Assembly: GCF_051859125.1 (NCBI RefSeq)
Contig: NZ_JBHYGG010000057.1
Coordinates: 1 to 64,000 of the forward strand
DNA from: Gemmata sp051859125
GTDB taxonomy: Bacteria; Planctomycetota; Planctomycetia; Gemmatales; Gemmataceae
Length of the DNA stretch: 64,000 bases
Direction: 5' to 3'
This document shows positions 8,228 to 15,844 of the stretch, one piece after another; position 1 is the first letter of the stretch, and the number at the start of each line of letters is the position of its first letter. Below the pieces are notes generated by a model that searched no databases, was not told where the DNA came from, and saw only the letters and a list, made by a program, of their open reading frames with translations. A program made the position numbers and the translations under genes.

Positions 8228-9154
8228 ATGACGCGCCCGCGTTCGGGGTTCACGCTGATCGAGTTACTGGTGGTGATCGCCATCATCGCGATCCTGATCG
8301 GCCTGCTCCTCCCCGCCGTGCAGAAGGTCCGCGAGGCCGCGGCACGCACGCAGTGTACCAACAACCTGAAGCAGCTCGGCATCGCCTGCCACGCCTACCA
8401 CGACAACGTCGGGTTCCTGCCGCCGAGCCGCATTAAGGATCACTGGGGGACATGGGCCGTACTCCTACTCCCGTACATCGAGCAGGGTGCCGGCTTCAGT
8501 CAGTGGGACCTGACGAAGGAGTATTACCAACAGAACACGACCGCTCAGCAGCTTTCGGTGAAGGCGTTCCTTTGCCCAAGCCGGGGCCGCCAAGCCGGAG
8601 CACTTAGTATCTCGGATGACATCCCAGACAGTAACCCATCTGCCCCGCACACCCCTGGTTCGCTCACCGACTACGCTTGCAGCACGGGAAGCCTCACAAA
8701 CTACGGGCCTCCGGTCGCATGGCCCGACGGTCCCTACGCAAACGGGGCAATCATCGGATCAACGGGTTGCTTCGTGGGAGCGAGTGCGGTCGGCTTCAAG
8801 GGCCAAGTCACGCTCCTCGGGATCACGGACGGCACGAGCAACACGGCAATGCTCGGCGAGAAGCACACGATCCCGTCCAAATTGGGAGTAGGGAATTCGG
8901 GCGGCGGCGACGGGTCGGTCTTCAACGGCGACCACGAGTGGGGCTACGCGCGTCAAGCCGGGCCGACGCTCTCGCTGGCAAACGGGCCGACCGACACAAC
9001 CGGGTTCATTAGCCGGTTCGGGAGTTGGCACACGGGCGTGTGCATGTTCGTGTTCTGCGACGGGAGCGTCCGCGCCGTTCAGAACAGCACGGACACCACG
9101 GTCCTGGGGTACATGACGCAACGGGCCGACGGGAACGTCCTCAACCTCCCGTGA
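8228..9154 (+). CDS. DUF1559 pseudopilin-like protein
   Basis: This 308-residue protein begins with a type IV pilin/pseudopilin prepilin motif (GFTLIELLVV, residues 6-15) and a hydrophobic helix ending in LLPAVQKVREAAAR. The DUF1559 body follows, with the C-terminal HX9DG-type motif (H...VFCDGSVRAV). DUF1559 proteins are massively duplicated in planctomycetes and are thought to be processed and assembled like pseudopilins, though their role is unproven. The start at 8228 is preferred to the ATG at 8174 because it places the prepilin motif at the usual distance from the N-terminus. The next gene, on the opposite strand 3 nt away, is the lipoprotein that commonly accompanies this family. Confidence 0.93.
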   Translation: MTRPRSGFTLIELLVVIAIIAILIGLLLPAVQKVREAAARTQCTNNLKQLGIACHAYHDNVGFLPPSRIKDHWGTWAVLLLPYIEQGAGFSQWDLTKEYYQQNTTAQQLSVKAFLCPSRGRQAGALSISDDIPDSNPSAPHTPGSLTDYACSTGSLTNYGPPVAWPDGPYANGAIIGSTGCFVGASAVGFKGQVTLLGITDGTSNTAMLGEKHTIPSKLGVGNSGGGDGSVFNGDHEWGYARQAGPTLSLANGPTDTTGFISRFGSWHTGVCMFVFCDGSVRAVQNSTDTTVLGYMTQRADGNVLNLP

Positions 9155-9157
9155 CCG

Positions 9158-9574
9158 TCACTTCGCGTCGAGCTTCAGCGTCACCGCGTTCGCATCTCCG
9201 GGCTTCACCTCAACGGTGAGGCCCGACTTCGTGTACTCCATGTACCGGGTCGGGATCGCGGGCGGCACCGGCGCACCGGGCGTCGAACTCGCGGCCGGCG
9301 GCACCACCACGACCTTGTGCGGCCCGGCGACCGCCCCGGCCTTTTCCTTGCCGTTGATCGTGGTCTTCACCGTAAACGTGCCGTCCGCCCCCACCTCGCC
9401 GCGGGCGTTGAGCCCCTTCGTCGCCTCTTCCTGCGACGAGAACTCGACCACGCACCCGGCCGGCGACTTGCCGTCGCCGAGCTTCAGCGTGCCGCTCACG
9501 GGGTACACCGCGGGCTCGGACGGCCCGCAGCCGATCGCGACCAGGAGACCGAGTGCGGGAAGAAGCGTTCGCAT
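9158..9574 (-). CDS. Small lipoprotein, DUF1559 companion type
   Basis: The 138-residue product has a lipoprotein signal (LLVAIGC, Cys16). It then has one beta-sandwich domain with VSGTLKLGDGKSPAGCVVEF and GADGTFTVKT, a carboxypeptidase-regulatory or transthyretin-like pattern. Planctomycete genomes often pair such lipoproteins with DUF1559 genes; here the pair is convergent and separated by 3 nt. It is probably anchored in a membrane and exposed to the periplasm. No catalytic residues are visible. Confidence 0.78.
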   Translation of the reverse strand: MRTLLPALGLLVAIGCGPSEPAVYPVSGTLKLGDGKSPAGCVVEFSSQEEATKGLNARGEVGADGTFTVKTTINGKEKAGAVAGPHKVVVVPPAASSTPGAPVPPAIPTRYMEYTKSGLTVEVKPGDANAVTLKLDAK

Positions 9575-9602
9575 GGGGGCACCAGGGGGAGGTGAATAAC
9601 GG

Positions 9603-9700
9603 ACCAGAGGTCAGAACCCCAGAGGCCAGACGGGCAGGAGGACAGCGGAGGCGAGTGGTGTTCGTCTGGCTTCTGTTCTTCTGAGGCTCTGTCCTCTGGT
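9603..9700. repeat. Imperfect palindrome (ACCAGAGG family)
   Basis: ACCAGAGGTCAGAACC at 9603 is complementary, with small gaps, to sequence ending CTGTCCTCTGGT at 9700; inner GGCCAGACG/CGTCTGG also pair. The same family recurs at 63838-63935. It fills the spacer between the lipoprotein gene and tRNA-Ser. Confidence 0.6.
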
Positions 9701-9745
9701 GCTAAACGACGCGAACCGCCACCCGCGAGGGTGACGGTTCGTCAG

Positions 9746-9832
9746 CGGAGCGGGAGGGATTCGAACCCTCGGTACGGTTACCCGTACACAGCATTTCCAG
9801 TGCTGCACAATCGACCACTCTGCCACCGCTCC
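9746..9832 (-). tRNA. tRNA-Ser (anticodon GGA)
   Basis: This is an 87-nt class II tRNA on the minus strand, folded by eye. The acceptor stem is GGAGCGG/CCGCTCC with discriminator G, as usual for serine tRNAs. The anticodon stem CAGCA/TGCTG encloses loop CTGGAAA, giving GGA. The long variable arm is TACGGGTAACCGTA. The T loop is TTCGAAT. CCA is not encoded. Confidence 0.95.
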
Positions 9833-9915
9833 GGCGGCACCACCAAGGGGACACTCGGTCCAGCTCAGCGGTTCACACGAATCAGCATAGGGGCCGGGGG
9901 CGCGATTGGCGAGCG

Positions 9916-10623
9916 TCAGCACGCGGCGGTCTTGCGCTTCTTGCCGACGCGGCCCATCTTCTCGACCTTCGCAATGTACGCCGCGGCGTCCGGCACCGCG
10001 CAGTCGGTGTCGCCGGCGTCGACCTCGACCGTGCCCAGTGCCGCGGCCACGGTCTTCGCCTTCGCCACCAACGGGGCGACGTAGCTCCCGACCGAGACGA
10101 CGAACATCACCATGCAGTACCTGACGCGGTTCGGTGCGGGGCCGATCCCGGTCGCCACGCGGTCCAGGAGCGCCTCGACTTCGGCCAGGTCCAGATCCTC
10201 GTCGGGCGTGATCGACAGGAGCGAACTGTACGTGGACCACCCGGCCGCCGCGGTCTGCTCCGCTTTGCTGTCCATCCACTCCAGCGCGAGTTCCCTGCCG
10301 TGCGCCGACTCCGCGGCCACCCACGGCACCGTGAAGCAGCTCAACATGTACCAGTACGCGCCCTTCGCCCACTTCCGAAGTTGCGCCTTCGTCACCTTGT
10401 GCGGGTCGGCGATCAGGCCCGCGAGGTACATCGCGTCGGAGTTTCCGGTGTCGTACAGCTCGAGCGCGAGGGCGTGGTCCGGCTTCACGCGCTTCTGAAT
10501 GCTCTTCAGGTCGCCGACCCTCACGCCGAAGAACGGCTCCCGCGCGCCGTGCCGCGCGAGGGTCTTCTTGGTCTGCTCGGTGCCGAGCGCCTTCAGTTCC
10601 GCGAGAACGTCGTGTGCGGTCAC
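9916..10623 (-). CDS. AlkD-like DNA alkylation repair protein
   Basis: This 235-residue all-helical protein resembles the DNA alkylation repair (AlkD, PF08713) family of HEAT-like glycosylases. AlkD enzymes excise N3- and N7-alkylated purines. Landmarks are GVRVGDLKSIQKRV, the LYDTGNSDAMYLAGLIADP helix pair, and the aromatic-rich WAKGAYWYMLSCFTVPW. The GTG start at 10623 is chosen because the residues just before it are low-complexity and would run into the promoter region shared with the divergent cysteine desulfurase. The C-terminal tail (KKRKTAAC) is basic. I cannot confirm catalytic residues, so a non-glycosylase relative is possible. Confidence 0.75.
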   Translation of the reverse strand: MTAHDVLAELKALGTEQTKKTLARHGAREPFFGVRVGDLKSIQKRVKPDHALALELYDTGNSDAMYLAGLIADPHKVTKAQLRKWAKGAYWYMLSCFTVPWVAAESAHGRELALEWMDSKAEQTAAAGWSTYSSLLSITPDEDLDLAEVEALLDRVATGIGPAPNRVRYCMVMFVVSVGSYVAPLVAKAKTVAAALGTVEVDAGDTDCAVPDAAAYIAKVEKMGRVGKKRKTAAC

Positions 10624-10692
10624 GGGCGGCTCCCTGGGGTGTGCCGGCGGAACCGGAGTATGCCCACCGCCGCGGTGAATTACAATCACGGC

Positions 10693-11910
10693 ATGCGACC
10701 GATCTACCTCGACCACAACGCGACGACCCCCCTGCTGCCCGAGGCGCGCGACGCGATGCTGCGGGCCGAGGCCGAGGCGTTCGGGAACCCGGCGTCGCCG
10801 CACGCCGCCGGCCGCGCCGCCCGCCGCGTCCTCGAAGACGCCCGCGAGCGCGTCGCCTCGCTGCTCGGTGCGTCGCCCGACGAGGTGACGTTCACGAGCG
10901 GCGCGACCGAGGCGAACAACCTCGCCGTGTTCTCGCTGGGCCGCGACCAGAGGGGGCGACACGGAGAAGGGGAGACACGGAGCGAAAGCCGATCCCCTGT
11001 CTTGTCTCCCCCACTTCCCCTCTCCGTGTCTCCCCCTCTGGTCGCGGCGTCCCACCTCGAACACCCGTGCGTGATCGAGCCGCTGCGCCGGCTCGAAGCG
11101 CGTGGGATCGCCGTCGCGTGGTGGCCGGTCTCGGGCCGCGGCACGGTCGCGCCGCAACCGCTCCCGCCCGAAACGCGGCTCGTGTGCGTGATGCTGGCGA
11201 ACCACGAGACGGGGGCGCTCCAACCGGTCCGGGAGATCGCCGCCACATTGCCCCCCGGCGTCGCGCTCCACTGCGACGCGGTGCAGGCGATCGGCAAGCT
11301 GCCGGTGAACTTCCGCGACCTCGGCGCGACCACGCTCACCGCGTCGGCGCACAAGTTCGGCGGGCCGAAGGGGGTCGGCGTGCTGATCGCGAAGCGCGGC
11401 GTGAAGCTCGCACCGCGGACATTCGGCGGGCACCAACAGGGCGGCCGCCGGCCCGGCACCGAGTCGCCGGCACTCGCCGCGGGTCTGGCGGCGGCGCTCG
11501 AACATTCCACGCGGAACCTGACCGCCAACCGCGCCAACCTCGCGGCCTTCCGGGAGCGCCTGTGGGACCGGCTCCGAGCGGCCGCACCGGTCGAGTTGAA
11601 CGGCCCCGGGATCGGCGCTCCCGACGCGCTGCCCACGACGCTGAACGTCTCGTTCACCGGGTGCCGTGCGGACCTGCTCTTAATGGCGCTCGACCTCGCG
11701 GGCGTCGCGTGCTCGACCGGCTCGGCGTGTTCGAGCGGGAGCCTGCTGCCGAGTCCCGTTCTTGGGGCGATGGGCGTGTCAGCCGACCGCCTCCGCTCGG
11801 CGCTCCGGTTCAGCCTGTCCCCGACGCTGGAACTCGCCGACATCGACGAGGCCGCCGACCGCATCACCGCCGCGGTTCAAAGGCATCGTGAATCGAGTAA
11901 AATGGGCTGA
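10693..11910 (+). CDS. Cysteine desulfurase (NifS/IscS-like) with in-frame palindromic insertion
   Basis: This is a PLP-dependent class V enzyme of 405 residues, predicted to take sulfur from cysteine for Fe-S cluster or thionucleoside synthesis. It shows IYLDHNATTPLLPEA at the N-terminus, TSGATEANNLA, the histidine in HLEHPCV, the PLP lysine in TASAHKFGGPKG, and the catalytic cysteine loop STGSACSSG. Residues 83-119 do not belong to the family: they are encoded by the palindromic element at 10940-11048. That element adds roughly 25-30 residues rich in Arg, Ser and Pro between NNLAVFSLG and HLEHP while keeping the frame. Whether the enzyme is still active is unknown. It is transcribed away from the AlkD-like gene. 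Confidence 0.9.
   Translation: MRPIYLDHNATTPLLPEARDAMLRAEAEAFGNPASPHAAGRAARRVLEDARERVASLLGASPDEVTFTSGATEANNLAVFSLGRDQRGRHGEGETRSESRSPVLSPPLPLSVSPPLVAASHLEHPCVIEPLRRLEARGIAVAWWPVSGRGTVAPQPLPPETRLVCVMLANHETGALQPVREIAATLPPGVALHCDAVQAIGKLPVNFRDLGATTLTASAHKFGGPKGVGVLIAKRGVKLAPRTFGGHQQGGRRPGTESPALAAGLAAALEHSTRNLTANRANLAAFRERLWDRLRAAAPVELNGPGIGAPDALPTTLNVSFTGCRADLLLMALDLAGVACSTGSACSSGSLLPSPVLGAMGVSADRLRSALRFSLSPTLELADIDEAADRITAAVQRHRESSKMG
10940..11048. repeat. Palindromic element inside the cysteine desulfurase gene
   Basis: This 109-bp imperfect palindrome has outer arms GCCGCGACCAG and CTGGTCGCGGC. It continues inward through AGGGGG, GACACGGAGA and its complement. It is open in the gene's frame and encodes residues 83-119. 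The GACCAGAGG word is related to the 9603 and 63838 elements. Confidence 0.85.
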
Positions 11911-11926
11911 CACCAGGAGTTTCGAG

Positions 11927-12002
11927 TTTCGAGTTTGAGGTTTCACGTTTCGGGAACCGACGCTGTGATCTCAACTCGAAACGTGAAACCTCAAACTCGA
12001 AA
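11927..12002. repeat. Perfect palindrome (TTTCGAGTTTGAGG family)
   Basis: Two perfect 26-nt arms (11927-11952 and 11977-12002) enclose a 24-nt loop. The element lies between the cysteine desulfurase stop and the antitoxin-like start at 12020, where it would form a strong hairpin in RNA. It shares the TTTCGAGTTT word with 7969-8063. Confidence 0.9.
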
Positions 12003-12019
12003 CCCCTTTGGAGGCCGCC

Positions 12020-12403
12020 ATGAACATTCCCGTGCTGCTCGAACCGATCCCGACCGGCTTCCGGGCGACGACCGGCGCGCCGCTGAACCTCGCCGCGGAA
12101 GCGGGCACCGCAAGCGACGCGCTCCGTGCCGTCGAGGGCCTGTTGGCCGCGCTCCACACGAGGGGGGCGAGAATCGTCGAAGTCGCGGTGACGAGCACCG
12201 ACCCGACCATGGAGCGGATCCGCGAACTCACGGCGAGTATGGCGGCGAACCCGATGTTTGATGACTGGGTCGCCGAAACTAAAAAATACCGCAAGCAGCG
12301 CGAGGCCGAGGAGGACGCCGCCGAGGCGGCTGCGGAGGCCGAGAAGCTCCGAAGCTCCTCGAACGGCACCACGAACACCCACCGGCAGGAGCCCGCGGCG
12401 TGA
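12020..12403 (+). CDS. Putative antitoxin partner of VapC-like toxin
   Basis: I do not recognise a named family. The 127-residue protein begins NIPVLLEPIPTGFRATTGAP, a short beta-strand start reminiscent of HicB-like folds. A coiled, charged C-terminus (about residues 85-112, KQREAEEDAAEAAAEAEK) could wrap around a partner. Its stop overlaps the GTG start of the PIN-domain gene by 4 nt, the usual arrangement of a type II antitoxin ahead of its toxin. GGAGG lies 4-5 nt before the ATG. The antitoxin role is inferred from position only. It starts 17 bp after the perfect palindrome. Confidence 0.6.
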   Translation: MNIPVLLEPIPTGFRATTGAPLNLAAEAGTASDALRAVEGLLAALHTRGARIVEVAVTSTDPTMERIRELTASMAANPMFDDWVAETKKYRKQREAEEDAAEAAAEAEKLRSSSNGTTNTHRQEPAA

Positions 12404-12861
12404 GCGTGTTCATCCTCGACACAGACATCCTGACCCTTTACCAGCACGGGGACGAGACGGTTGTATCCGCGGTCCTGGCCGCGCGGGAGCGCAGGGTCGT
12501 TGTCGCTCTGACCGCGGTCACGGTTGAGGAACAGGCCAAGGGCTGGTTCGCGTCTTTCAGCAAGGCCAGAACGCCCGCACAGGTCGCACAAGCCTCTCGC
12601 CTGTTCTCGGGAGCAGTCGAACTCTGGGGCACGTTCCGCATCTTTCCGCAGACCGAAGCGTCGCTGGCACGGTTCGATCTGCTCGTCGCCGCGAAGCTCA
12701 ACGTCGGGAAGATGGACCTTCGCATCGCGAGCATTGCGCTCGAACTGGGCGCAACAGTTGTGACCCACAACTTGCGTGACTTCGGCCGCGTTCCGGGCCT
12801 GCTGCTCGCCGACTGGACGGCCCCGCAAACACCCCAGTCCCCCGCACCGCCAGCGCCCTGA
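12400..12861 (+). CDS. VapC-like PIN-domain ribonuclease toxin
   Basis: This 153-residue PIN domain protein is probably the toxin of a type II toxin-antitoxin pair, cleaving RNA with Mg ions. The acidic residues expected for the fold are visible: FILDTDILTLY (Asp 7 and 9), TVEEQAKG (Glu), KMDLRIASIALELGA (Asp) and VTHNLRDFGRVPGL (Asp). The C-terminal 15 residues are an Ala/Pro-rich tail beyond the domain. It overlaps the upstream gene by 4 nt and ends about 100 nt before dnaA. Confidence 0.85.
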   Translation: MSVFILDTDILTLYQHGDETVVSAVLAARERRVVVALTAVTVEEQAKGWFASFSKARTPAQVAQASRLFSGAVELWGTFRIFPQTEASLARFDLLVAAKLNVGKMDLRIASIALELGATVVTHNLRDFGRVPGLLLADWTAPQTPQSPAPPAP

Positions 12862-12926
12862 GTCAGTCCACCGCATCTCGTTGAAATATCACCTCTTGCG
12901 GTCGCCCACTTCCCCCCCGGTTCGCC

Positions 12927-12955
12927 TTTACGCGAGCGCCCCGAATCGATATAAT
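12927..12955 (+). promoter_or_regulatory. Sigma70-type promoter candidate for dnaA
   Basis: TATAAT at 12950-12955 is a perfect -10 box. TTTACG at 12927-12932 matches four of six -35 positions at the ideal 17-bp spacing. A start site about 7 nt downstream of the -10 box would leave almost no leader before the first dnaA ATG at 12966, but about 60 nt before the ATG at 13026. Confidence 0.6.
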
Positions 12956-12965
12956 TTCCAGTGGA

Positions 12966-14060
12966 ATGAGCACTCCCCAACGGCCGAGTTCTGGTGCTCT
13001 CAACGCTCACTCGGACGAGGGCCGGATGCCCGCACCTGCCGAACCGTCCGAGTCGCCCAAGACGCCCCCAAAATTCGACCTCGGCAGCTTCGTCGTTCTC
13101 CCCGAGAACCGGTCCGCGGTGCGTGCGGTGCGGACCGTCGCACGGGCCGCGAGCCTCGGGAAGCGCGCCCCGGTGAGCCCGCTCGTGCTGCACGGCCCGC
13201 CGGGGTCCGGGAAGTCGCACCTGTGCCGGGCCGCCCTCGCGGCGCTCATGCAGGCGTCGCCCGGTATCGTGGTCCGTTTCGAATCGGCCGGCGACCTCGC
13301 ACGGCCCGACGTGCTCGCCGAGGACACCGGCTTCGGCGACCGCGGGCTCTTCACCTGCGACGCACTCGTCCTCGAAGACGTCCAGCACCTGCCCGAGCGG
13401 GCCGCCGACGGCGTGTGCGAGTTGCTCGACCACCGCACCCGGCACCGCACGGCGCTGATCGTCACGACCGTGTGCAGCCCGGCGGAACTGACTGGCCTCC
13501 CGAAGCGGTTGACGTCGCGGCTGGTCGCGGGGCTCACGGTGCGGCTCGAACCGCTCGGCGTCGCGGGCCGCCGCAAGGTGCTGGGGGCCGCGGCGCGGGC
13601 CCGGAACGTGCGACTCACGCCCGACGCGCTCGACTGGCTCGCGAACCGCGTCGGCGGGCTCCGGCCGGCCCTCGGGGCGCTCCAGAACCTCGCCCAGGTC
13701 GCGCCGCAGTACCCCGGCCCGCTCGACGCGACGACCGTCGAGCGCACGCTGGCGGAAACCGGACAACCGACCTCCGGCAGCGCGACCGTCGATGCGATCA
13801 TCAAGCGCGTGATCGCCGCGTTCGGGATCACCGAGCGGGCGCTCCTCGGCCCCAGCCGGTTGCGGAGCGTGCTGGTCCCGCGGCAGGTCGCCATGTACCT
13901 CGCCCGCGAACTCGTCGGGCTCTCGCTCCCGCGGATCGGTGCGGCGTTCGGCCGGGACCACACGACGGTCCTGCACGCCTGCCGCAAGATCGAAGGCGCC
14001 GTGAAGCAGGACGCCGCACTCGACTCGCGCGTGCGGCAACTGCGGGGCGAACTCGGGTAG
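12966..14060 (+). CDS. dnaA: Chromosomal replication initiator protein DnaA
   Basis: This 364-residue DnaA binds oriC and opens it. Residues 1-36 are low-complexity, so the helicase-binding domain I seems to be missing. The AAA+ domain starts at FDLGSFVVLPENRSA, with Walker A GPPGSGKS (77-84), Walker B LVLEDVQHL and an arginine-finger region KRLTSRLVAGL. The C-terminal DNA-binding domain carries the signature MYLARELVGLSLPRIG and FGRDHTTVLHACRKIE. I give the longest start; an ATG at 13026 (residue 21) has a better GAGGG ribosome site and fits the promoter better. The probable oriC and dnaN follow. Confidence 0.95.
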   Translation: MSTPQRPSSGALNAHSDEGRMPAPAEPSESPKTPPKFDLGSFVVLPENRSAVRAVRTVARAASLGKRAPVSPLVLHGPPGSGKSHLCRAALAALMQASPGIVVRFESAGDLARPDVLAEDTGFGDRGLFTCDALVLEDVQHLPERAADGVCELLDHRTRHRTALIVTTVCSPAELTGLPKRLTSRLVAGLTVRLEPLGVAGRRKVLGAAARARNVRLTPDALDWLANRVGGLRPALGALQNLAQVAPQYPGPLDATTVERTLAETGQPTSGSATVDAIIKRVIAAFGITERALLGPSRLRSVLVPRQVAMYLARELVGLSLPRIGAAFGRDHTTVLHACRKIEGAVKQDAALDSRVRQLRGELG

Positions 14061-14070
14061 CGCGCAACCC

Positions 14071-14079
14071 TGTGGAAAA
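14071..14079 (-). promoter_or_regulatory. DnaA box candidate (TTTTCCACA)
   Basis: The minus strand reads TTTTCCACA, one mismatch from the consensus TTATCCACA. It lies 11 bp after the dnaA stop and faces the second box at 14204. Confidence 0.65.
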
Positions 14080-14203
14080 CTTGGCGCGCACCTGGCGCGC
14101 CGCGTTTCACCGCTGGCGCGCACTCCGGTCGGCGACCGACGCCGAACACCGGCCCGCAAGGGCCGCGCACAGGAAACCACGGGCGCGCCGCCGGCGCGCC
14201 AGG

Positions 14204-14212
14204 TTTTCCACA
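14204..14212 (+). promoter_or_regulatory. DnaA box candidate (TTTTCCACA)
   Basis: The plus strand reads TTTTCCACA. Together with the box at 14071-14079 it forms an inverted pair that encloses all the GGCGCGC motifs. Confidence 0.65.
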
Positions 14213-14295
14213 GGCCGTGGGACACTCGCGACCGCTGGGATTCGTAGCGGGTAGTGAGTCTTCGAGGTGCGTGCGCGCCAGAACCGGCCGGCACC

Positions 14296-14340
14296 TTACT
14301 GTCACTACTTGATGTTTCAAATTAAGGAATGGAGTATCTG
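14296..14340. other. AT-rich tract, possible DNA unwinding element
   Basis: This 45-bp stretch around TGTTTCAAATTAAGGAATGG is markedly AT-rich for this genome. It lies between the DnaA boxes and dnaN, which suits a duplex-unwinding element, but it may equally hold the dnaN promoter. Confidence 0.45.
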
Positions 14341-14390
14341 GCTGAACCGCGGGGTGAGGCCCACAACCAAGGACGGCGAAAGGACAGCAC

Positions 14391-15518
14391 ATGAAACTCA
14401 CGTGCCCGCGCAACGGACTCCTCACCGCGTGCCAGCTCGTTTCCGCGGCGGTGCCCGCACGCACCACAAAGGAGATCCTCAGCAGCATCAAGGCCGTCGC
14501 CCAGGACGACGCCCTGACGCTGATCGCGTTCGACACCGAGGTCGGCATCCGGTACGAGCTGCGGGGCAACAACGTGAGCCGGCCCGGCTCGGCCATCCTC
14601 CCGATCAACCAGCTCACGGACATCCTCAAGAACTGCTCCGACGACGAGATCTTGCTCGACACCGGCCCCGAGGTCACGAAGGTGAAGGCCGGCACGAGCC
14701 GCTACGAGCTGCCCACGCGGCCGGTGGACGAGTTCCCGGACCTCCCGGCGTTCGACGACGCGGGCCGCTACCACGAGGTCACCGCGGGCATCCTGCGGGC
14801 GATGATCCGCCGCACCGCGTTCGCCGCCGACAAGAAGGACAGCGGCGGCCGGTTCGCGCTGAAGGGCGTGTTGTGGGAGGCCGAGGGCCGCACCGCCCGG
14901 CTCGTCGCCACCGACACCAAGCGGCTCGCGCTGTGCGAGGGGCCGGCGTCGGTCTACGGCCCGGCCGACGCGGTCAAGGCGACGCACCTCGTCCCGCCCA
15001 AGGCCATCGCGCTGCTGGAGCGGAACCTGACCGACGACGGCGAACTCGTGCGGATCGGGCTGCGGACCAACGACGCGGTGTTCCAGACCGAGCGGTCGAT
15101 GATCTACACGACGCTCGTGCAGGGCCGGTACCCGCCGTACAAGGACATCATCGGGCAGACCCGCAAGGGCGCGGCGGTCCAGATCCCGCTGCCCGTGGAC
15201 GGCTTCCTGGCCCGCGTGCGGCAGGCCGCGATCGTGACCGACGACGAGAGCAAGCGGGTGGACATGCGGTTCTCGGCCGGGAAGGTCGCGATGCAGGCCC
15301 GCGGGGCCGACACCGGGTCGAGCGAGGTCGAGCTCCCGCTGCCGGACTACGACGGCCCCGAGGTCAGCATCGCGTTCGACCCGTCGTACCTCGTCGAGTT
15401 CCTGCGGGCGATGGAGGGCGAGCCCACGGTGATGCTGGAGATGACCGACGGCACCAAGCCGGCGCTGTTCAAGTGCGGCGACTCCTACGTGTACCTCGTA
15501 ATGCCACTCGCGGGGTGA
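14391..15518 (+). CDS. dnaN: DNA polymerase III beta subunit (sliding clamp)
   Basis: This 375-residue beta clamp has a usual length and three clamp domains. Landmarks are the start MKLTCPRNGLLTACQLVSAA, the NGVLW-like segment GRFALKGVLWEAEG, ATDTKRLALCE, the second-domain YPPYKDII, and the C-terminal YVYLVMPLAG that corresponds to the family's (V/L)MP(M/L) ending. It holds polymerase III on DNA and recruits repair partners. AAAGGA lies 7 nt before the ATG. The dciA-like gene begins 3 nt after its stop, so the two are probably co-transcribed. Confidence 0.97.
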   Translation: MKLTCPRNGLLTACQLVSAAVPARTTKEILSSIKAVAQDDALTLIAFDTEVGIRYELRGNNVSRPGSAILPINQLTDILKNCSDDEILLDTGPEVTKVKAGTSRYELPTRPVDEFPDLPAFDDAGRYHEVTAGILRAMIRRTAFAADKKDSGGRFALKGVLWEAEGRTARLVATDTKRLALCEGPASVYGPADAVKATHLVPPKAIALLERNLTDDGELVRIGLRTNDAVFQTERSMIYTTLVQGRYPPYKDIIGQTRKGAAVQIPLPVDGFLARVRQAAIVTDDESKRVDMRFSAGKVAMQARGADTGSSEVELPLPDYDGPEVSIAFDPSYLVEFLRAMEGEPTVMLEMTDGTKPALFKCGDSYVYLVMPLAG

Positions 15519-15521
15519 TTC

Positions 15522-15836
15522 ATGGCCGCAGATGGCAACAGGGGGCCGGAGAACATCGCCGACATCCTCGGCAAGTTGTTCACGTCCCGGGGGTGGGGCC
15601 GGAAGAACGAGCGGGTGCGGCTCGAAATGGCGTGGGCCGACGCCGCGGGACCGGAGCTGCTCAAGAGCACCCGCGTGCTGGGCCTGAAGCGCGGCGTGCT
15701 GGAAGTGGACGTGCGGAACGCGGTGCAGATGTCGGAGCTGGCCCAGTTCCACAAGCGCGGCCTGCTCGCCAAGCTCCGCGCGGCGCTGCCCGGCGTCACG
15801 CTTACCGACATCAAGTTCCGGGCCGGGACGTGGTGA
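15522..15836 (+). CDS. DciA-like (DUF721) replicative helicase operator
   Basis: This 104-residue protein matches the DUF721/DciA family. DciA proteins help load the DnaB helicase at the origin in bacteria without DnaC or DnaI. Visible features are the N-terminal helix NIADILGKLF, the conserved tryptophan and acidic/glycine pattern AWADAAGPELLKSTRV, the strand pair GVLEVDVRNAVQMSEL, and the ending DIKFRAG. The gene lies between dnaN and gyrB, a common place for the family. It was recognised by pattern, not by a profile search. Confidence 0.82.
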   Translation: MAADGNRGPENIADILGKLFTSRGWGRKNERVRLEMAWADAAGPELLKSTRVLGLKRGVLEVDVRNAVQMSELAQFHKRGLLAKLRAALPGVTLTDIKFRAGTW

Positions 15837-15844
15837 GAAGTGCA

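Larger units (their letters stand above)
14061..14390. other. oriC: Probable replication origin (oriC) between dnaA and dnaN
   Basis: This 330-bp non-coding spacer holds two DnaA-box-like sites in opposite orientation and five GGCGCGC-core motifs. Three on the plus strand read TGGCGCGC(A/C), starting at 14082, 14093 and 14114; two reversed copies lie at 14183-14189 and 14193-14201. An AT-rich tract at 14296-14340 is a candidate unwinding element. The dnaA-oriC-dnaN order is the classical bacterial arrangement. GC skew was not computed. Confidence 0.7.
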
